Assembly: GCF_030813115.1 (NCBI RefSeq)
Contig: NZ_JAUSTY010000003.1
Span: 186,001-250,000, forward strand
DNA length: 64,000 nucleotides
From: Bacillus horti
GTDB taxonomy: Bacteria; Bacillota; Bacilli; Caldalkalibacillales; JCM-10596
Direction: 5' to 3'
Both the position numbers and the translations under genes were made by a program. Below are positions 60,088-64,000 of the stretch, in pieces. Positions within the stretch are counted from its first letter, which is position 1; the number at the start of each line of letters is the position of its first letter. Under the pieces are notes generated by a model. It had not been told where the DNA came from, searched no databases, and saw only the letters and a list, made by a program, of their open reading frames with translations.

Positions 60088-61119
60088 TTAGTTCTTCCCG
60101 GCAGGCACCTCATCCCCGCGTTTAGGATCAATCTCACCCTCAAAGTTAACCCGTATCGAGGAGGCATGCATCCAATCGGCATCATCCATCACATGAAAAT
60201 GAATATGAGGTTCACTAGAATTTCCAGAGTTTCCGCAAAGACCGAGCAGATCACCCTGCTCTACAGTATCCCCCTCAGCTACAGTTACAGACCCCTCTTT
60301 AAAGTGGGCAAGGACACTAAACTCACCATTCCCATGATCCAAAATGACATGGTTTCCTAGAGGCTGTTCTGCATTTGTTTCAACCTGTGGTGTATTATCC
60401 TGAATCCCGTTTTCCACAGAAATAACAGTCCCCCCAGCCGGAGCTACGACTTCCTTACCAAAGGCGAAATAGCTTTCATTTTCGGCAGGGTCGCCCGCGT
60501 AGCTTGATCCATTCTGCATAATTGACCAATCATACGCATAGCGCTGGCTTTCTACGGCATAATGGTAGTTGACCATAACGTTCCGTCCACCCCAAAAGGT
60601 GAACCATGTCTCAGTAGTAGGTACGATAAAGCTTGTTTCAGATAGCTTTTCATCCGTTTCAGGAAACGAGCTTAATGGAGTGAGCTGAAGGCCAGCAATC
60701 GCCTGATCAGCATCAAAGTACGTTTGAATTCCCTTAGTGCCTGACTGGTCGATCCACAGGTACTCCATCAATCCTTGTACGGGAATCGTCGATAGCAGCT
60801 CAAAGCTAGTAACATTCTCATTGTAGGAGGTTGAAAGCTCTATAAAGGCTGCTTCATCTACGGCTGCTTTAAAATCAGAGCTTGTCTGAGCATAGATTTC
60901 GGAAAAGTCCCCACGTGTAAAGGCTTCTCCAAATTCCTGTGGATCAATAGTCACTATACTCTCTCCTTCGTCTCCCTCTACAGGATCTGTTTGTTCAGTA
61001 GATTCACTATTGTCTGGATCAATAGGTATGTTTTCGTCTTCAGTACTACAAGCTGTGAGCAGGGTCAGAGCTAGTGCCCCTACTCCTATACTTTTAAGGA
61101 CAGGCTGTATGGCTTTCAT
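60088..61119 (-). CDS. M23-family metallopeptidase lipoprotein with DUF3887-like domain
   Basis: This 343-residue lipoprotein has a signal ending in LTAC (Cys about residue 24). An acidic linker precedes a DUF3887-like domain (about residues 60-150: FGEAFTRGDFSEIYAQTSSDF). The M23 (LytM) domain carries NHVILDHGNGEFSVLAH and the HIHFHV zinc/catalytic motif, with RYAYDWSI supplying the Asp ligand. The enzyme probably hydrolyses peptidoglycan cross-links or acts as a wall regulator. It is on the same strand as the glycosyltransferase gene upstream. Confidence 0.9.
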   Translation of the reverse strand: MKAIQPVLKSIGVGALALTLLTACSTEDENIPIDPDNSESTEQTDPVEGDEGESIVTIDPQEFGEAFTRGDFSEIYAQTSSDFKAAVDEAAFIELSTSYNENVTSFELLSTIPVQGLMEYLWIDQSGTKGIQTYFDADQAIAGLQLTPLSSFPETDEKLSETSFIVPTTETWFTFWGGRNVMVNYHYAVESQRYAYDWSIMQNGSSYAGDPAENESYFAFGKEVVAPAGGTVISVENGIQDNTPQVETNAEQPLGNHVILDHGNGEFSVLAHFKEGSVTVAEGDTVEQGDLLGLCGNSGNSSEPHIHFHVMDDADWMHASSIRVNFEGEIDPKRGDEVPAGKN

Positions 61120-61215
61120 TATGTACTCCTCCTTTAGTCATTTGTCTTTATTTACGAAAAAGAGGAGAAGGCGTTTCGAATAATTTACCTAGAATAACTC
61201 GTAAAGCTAGTCCTG

Positions 61216-62451
61216 CTACTCATTCTTTTTTCTGAGTTCAGTTAATCGATAGAATGTTCCCCGCCAAACGATGCCTCCCTTAAACATAGTGAGCAAAATA
61301 GCCCTGACAAAAACGAAGCAAAACAAAAGTACACTTACAGGGAGCAGAAACATGTTCAATCCAGAATCGGAGGACATTTTTCTAACATGTAGAAGGTATA
61401 ACGTAAAGATGAGAGCAATCGTTAAGCCATAGCTAAGTAGTTTCCAGTCCTGCCAAATAAAAATAGCAATGAACGGAAATAGAAATACAAATAGCTGACC
61501 AAACAAAGCAAAAAAAGCAAGAGCATAGCTGTAATGGAGTCCAGCAAATGCGTTTTTTTCCAAGCCTTGAATCGCTTCCTTTAACGTAGGATACCATTCT
61601 ACTTGAAGCATTGACTTAGCTGTATGGACGCGCTGACGAAAACCCCCTTGCTTAACCTTCATACCAAGCTGGAGATCGTCATCAGGTCTCATCGATATGG
61701 AGCGGTGAGTACCAATCTCCTCGTAGACGCTTTTCTTAATCAAATTAAAGGCTCCGATCCCCACACCATATTTATGTTGTTTATCATTATTGGCTACCCA
61801 GAGGCGTTTAAACAGAGTAAAGGAGAAGAGAAAATAATGGACAAATAGCCGTAAAACAAAGTGCTTCGCCTCCATTTGTGGAGAAAGGGTAAGAAGATCG
61901 ACCTGTTCCCCCTGAGCGGCAGCTACAGCACTCCTAAGCATGGCAGGATCAAAACGAACATCAGCATCGGTAAATAACAGATACTCTCCTTTGGCTAGCT
62001 GTACACCCTGATATAGGGCATGATTTTTGCCAATCCATCCGTCTGGAAGCTCTGTGATATCTAGCTGTTTAAGCGTAGGAGAAGATGAGCGGTTTATGCT
62101 TTGCTCTTCCCACCAAGCCTGTAGCTCCGAAAGCCTATTCGCCGTACCGTCTGTGGAACGATCATTCACAGCAATCACTTCAAAGGCAGGATAATCCTGT
62201 GCTAAAAGCTGTTTAATAGTACGACTAATATCCTTTTCCTCATTTCGAGCGGCAACAATGACGGATACAAAAGGAAGTCCTACATTTGACATGGAACCAT
62301 TATAATTAGCTGCTGTAGGGTTATTATGATGGACCCTATCATTTGGCATTTTTTGAATCTCTTTAATCGATCTCAGCCCGATTAAGCTATCTATAAATAT
62401 ACCTAACCAATAAACTAATGTTAGAACGGCAAGAACATCAAATAATAGCAT
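61216..62451 (-). CDS. Membrane glycosyltransferase, family 2
   Basis: This 411-residue glycosyltransferase has an N-terminal membrane helix (LLFDVLAVLTLVYWLGIFI) followed by a GT2 fold: VSVIVAARNEEKDISRTI, EVIAVNDRSTDGTA, FTDADVRFDPAML (the D-x-D motif as DAD), and MRPDDDLQLGMKVKQGG. At least three C-terminal membrane helices follow (LFGQLFVFLFPFIAIFIW, then YGLTIALIFTLYLLHV and LNMFLLPVSVLLFCFVFV). It resembles CrtQ-like or YcdM-type carotenoid/lipid glycosyltransferases. The acceptor is not known. Confidence 0.88.
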   Translation of the reverse strand: MLLFDVLAVLTLVYWLGIFIDSLIGLRSIKEIQKMPNDRVHHNNPTAANYNGSMSNVGLPFVSVIVAARNEEKDISRTIKQLLAQDYPAFEVIAVNDRSTDGTANRLSELQAWWEEQSINRSSSPTLKQLDITELPDGWIGKNHALYQGVQLAKGEYLLFTDADVRFDPAMLRSAVAAAQGEQVDLLTLSPQMEAKHFVLRLFVHYFLFSFTLFKRLWVANNDKQHKYGVGIGAFNLIKKSVYEEIGTHRSISMRPDDDLQLGMKVKQGGFRQRVHTAKSMLQVEWYPTLKEAIQGLEKNAFAGLHYSYALAFFALFGQLFVFLFPFIAIFIWQDWKLLSYGLTIALIFTLYLLHVRKMSSDSGLNMFLLPVSVLLFCFVFVRAILLTMFKGGIVWRGTFYRLTELRKKNE

Positions 62452-62650
62452 GAATGTGTAGCACCTTTCTATAGGAATGAAGTTACTCCTATTATATCTC
62501 TGAAGCTATTGAGAAATATAGAGAACATTCTACGATTTACTGAACAAGACAGCCACATAAAAAATATTTTTTTAGAGTCAAATAAGCTAATTAGCAACAG
62601 TACCAACTGATCAGCTCTCATGGTGACGAATTTTAGGCAGAAGCGGCTAT

Positions 62651-62678
62651 TTGAATTCAGTAGATTTTCGATTAAAAT
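62651..62678 (+). promoter_or_regulatory. Putative sigma-A promoter of the HD-hydrolase gene
   Basis: TTGAAT (62651-62656), 16-bp spacer, then TAAAAT (62673-62678), about 57 bp upstream of the GTG. Confidence 0.5.
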
Positions 62679-62734
62679 AGAGATAGAATAAAGCAGAAAC
62701 AACTGTTCGTGTATCGGAAGAAAGGGGTAGCAAG

Positions 62735-64000
62735 GTGAGTGACATCCTACAAACCTTAAATGAGGAAAAAGTATTTAAAGATCCCGTTCATCGCTATGTC
62801 CATGTGAAGGATCAGCTGATCTGGGAGCTCATTAATACTCCAGAGTTTCAACGCTTAAGGAGAATTAGGCAGCTTGGGACAACGTATGTGACGTTTCATG
62901 GAGCGGAGCATAGCCGTTTTAATCACTCTCTAGGTGTCTATGAGGTGATGCGTAGGATTATTGAACAGCTCAAAAATAAAGCGGAATGGACCCGGGAGGA
63001 TCGCCTACTTTGTTTGAGTGCCGCCCTCTTGCATGATGTCGGGCATGGTCCATTTTCACATAGCTTTGAAAAGGTGTTCCATACAGATCACGAGGAATGG
63101 ACACAAGAAATTTTACTTGGTGATACCACCATCAATAAAATCCTACGTAAGGTAGGAGAGGATTTCCCTCTTAAAGTGAGTGAGGTTATTGATAAAACAT
63201 CAGACAATAAGCTTGTTGTAAGCTTAATCTCTAGCCAAATTGACGCAGATCGTATGGATTATCTGCTACGCGATGCTTACTTTACTGGAGTGAATTACGG
63301 GAACTTTGACATGGAGAGAATCCTGAGAGTCATCAGACCTCATGAAGAATATGCGGTTATCAAGTACAGTGGTATGCATGCTGTAGAGGACTATATCATG
63401 TCTAGATACCAAATGTACTGGCAGGTTTATTTTCATCCAGTAACTCGGAGCTCGGAGGTTATCCTACGCAAGATTTTCCAGCGTGCTGCTCATTTGTATG
63501 AGCAAGGGTATCCATTCAAGCAGAATCCAGATCATTTAATCCCCCTAATGACAAAAAACGTATCCCTCAAGGCCTATTTAAAGCTTGATGAATCGGTCGT
63601 CATGTATTATTTCCAAATCTGGATGGAGGAAGATGATAATATTCTTAAGGATCTTTGTCAGCGTTTTATGGACAGGCAGTTATTTAAATATATAGAGTAT
63701 CTTCCTACAGCAAACGCTGATGAAGATGTTTATGCTAAATTAAAGCAGCTGTTTCTTGAGGTGGGTATTGATACGGATTACTACCTAGTGGCTGACTCCT
63801 CCTCTGATTTGCCCTATGATTTCTACAGACCTGGTGAAGAGGGAGAGCGTATACCTATTAATTTACTTATGCCTAATGGAGAGCTAAAGGAGCTTTCCAA
63901 GGTCTCAGATATTGTCCAAGCGATTACAGGGAAAACAAGGACAGATCATAAGCTATATTATGCCCAAGAGCTCATTGAGGAAAAAGCACAGCATAAACAA
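62735..64000 (+). CDS. ywfO: HD-domain phosphohydrolase (YwfO-like), C-terminus outside window
   Basis: This HD-superfamily phosphohydrolase has 422 codons visible and still no stop at the window end; the YwfO family is about 430 residues, so little is missing. Seen: DPVHRYVHVKDQLIWELINTPEFQRLRRIRQLG, HGAEHSRFNHSLGVYE, the HD pair in LLHDVGHGPFSHSFE, and DADRMDYLLRDAYFTG. The GTG start at 62735 lies 6 nt after GGGGTAGCAAG. It resembles dNTP triphosphohydrolases of the SAMHD1/Dgt type. Confidence 0.92.
   Translation, partial: MSDILQTLNEEKVFKDPVHRYVHVKDQLIWELINTPEFQRLRRIRQLGTTYVTFHGAEHSRFNHSLGVYEVMRRIIEQLKNKAEWTREDRLLCLSAALLHDVGHGPFSHSFEKVFHTDHEEWTQEILLGDTTINKILRKVGEDFPLKVSEVIDKTSDNKLVVSLISSQIDADRMDYLLRDAYFTGVNYGNFDMERILRVIRPHEEYAVIKYSGMHAVEDYIMSRYQMYWQVYFHPVTRSSEVILRKIFQRAAHLYEQGYPFKQNPDHLIPLMTKNVSLKAYLKLDESVVMYYFQIWMEEDDNILKDLCQRFMDRQLFKYIEYLPTANADEDVYAKLKQLFLEVGIDTDYYLVADSSSDLPYDFYRPGEEGERIPINLLMPNGELKELSKVSDIVQAITGKTRTDHKLYYAQELIEEKAQHKQ

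Overview
The window comes from a low-to-medium GC, Gram-positive member of the order Bacillales. The evidence is strong AGGAGG-type ribosome binding sites, lipoproteins with LAxC/LTAC lipoboxes, an S-layer-homology (SLH) surface protein, a NiaR-type NAD repressor, a LiaFSR-type system, an AprX-like protease, a YwfO-like HD protein, a NaChBac-like sodium channel and a fragment resembling the end of a GerAC spore-germination protein. The genus cannot be fixed from the sequence alone. No rRNA, tRNA, CRISPR array, insertion sequence or complete prophage was seen.

Layout. 1-2.9 kb: Fur-controlled siderophore ABC importer (minus strand). 3.3-11 kb: a 1756-residue SLH surface protein with six near-identical 69-residue repeats, a GNAT acetyltransferase and three tandem phage-tail-collar (MdpB-like) proteins. 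11.1-14.4 kb: a membrane M28 peptidase whose last ~55 codons are frameshifted, and a second GNAT. 14.7-23.5 kb: a sugar-acid catabolic cluster (two SDRs, cupin, KDPG-type aldolase, TctCBA transporter, 2-keto-3-deoxy-galactonokinase, zinc dehydrogenase, GntR regulator). 23.6-26.9 kb: a PLP-dependent gamma-lyase/synthase behind a sigma-54 promoter, followed by a sigma-54 activator. 27-31.5 kb: two small minus-strand genes and a 1234-residue secreted 5'-nucleotidase. 31.7-38.2 kb: an ECF sigma factor, an AlaX-type editing protein, uracil-DNA glycosylase, two DUF2294-like proteins and a methyltransferase. 38.2-46.2 kb: a c-di-AMP riboswitch, a ktrA deletion remnant, ktrB, a drug-export-like ABC cluster and the OpuA-type glycine betaine importer. 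46.4-51.1 kb: AprX-like protease, nadA, nifS-like desulfurase and niaR. 51.5-64 kb: ECF sigma/anti-sigma pair, SCO protein, sodium channel, LiaFSR, an ABC exporter, M23 lipoprotein, glycosyltransferase and a YwfO-like HD hydrolase cut by the window end.

How the genes work together. Several modules concern ion and osmotic balance (KtrB under a c-di-AMP riboswitch, OpuA, the sodium channel) and the cell envelope (SLH protein, LiaFSR, ECF/anti-sigma, M23, ABC exporters). NAD synthesis is represented by nadA and a dedicated desulfurase diverging from one operator-like dyad, with the repressor gene next door.

The least explained structures are: (i) two copies, 18 kb apart, of an inverted array of ~50-bp units carrying CTAACGG(A/T)CA, both in tail-to-tail intergenic gaps; (ii) a ktrA gene reduced to its two ends between an intact riboswitch and an intact ktrB; (iii) structured leaders before the DUF2294-like pair, the niaR gene and a GNAT gene; and (iv) the SLH-protein/GNAT/triple collar-protein island.
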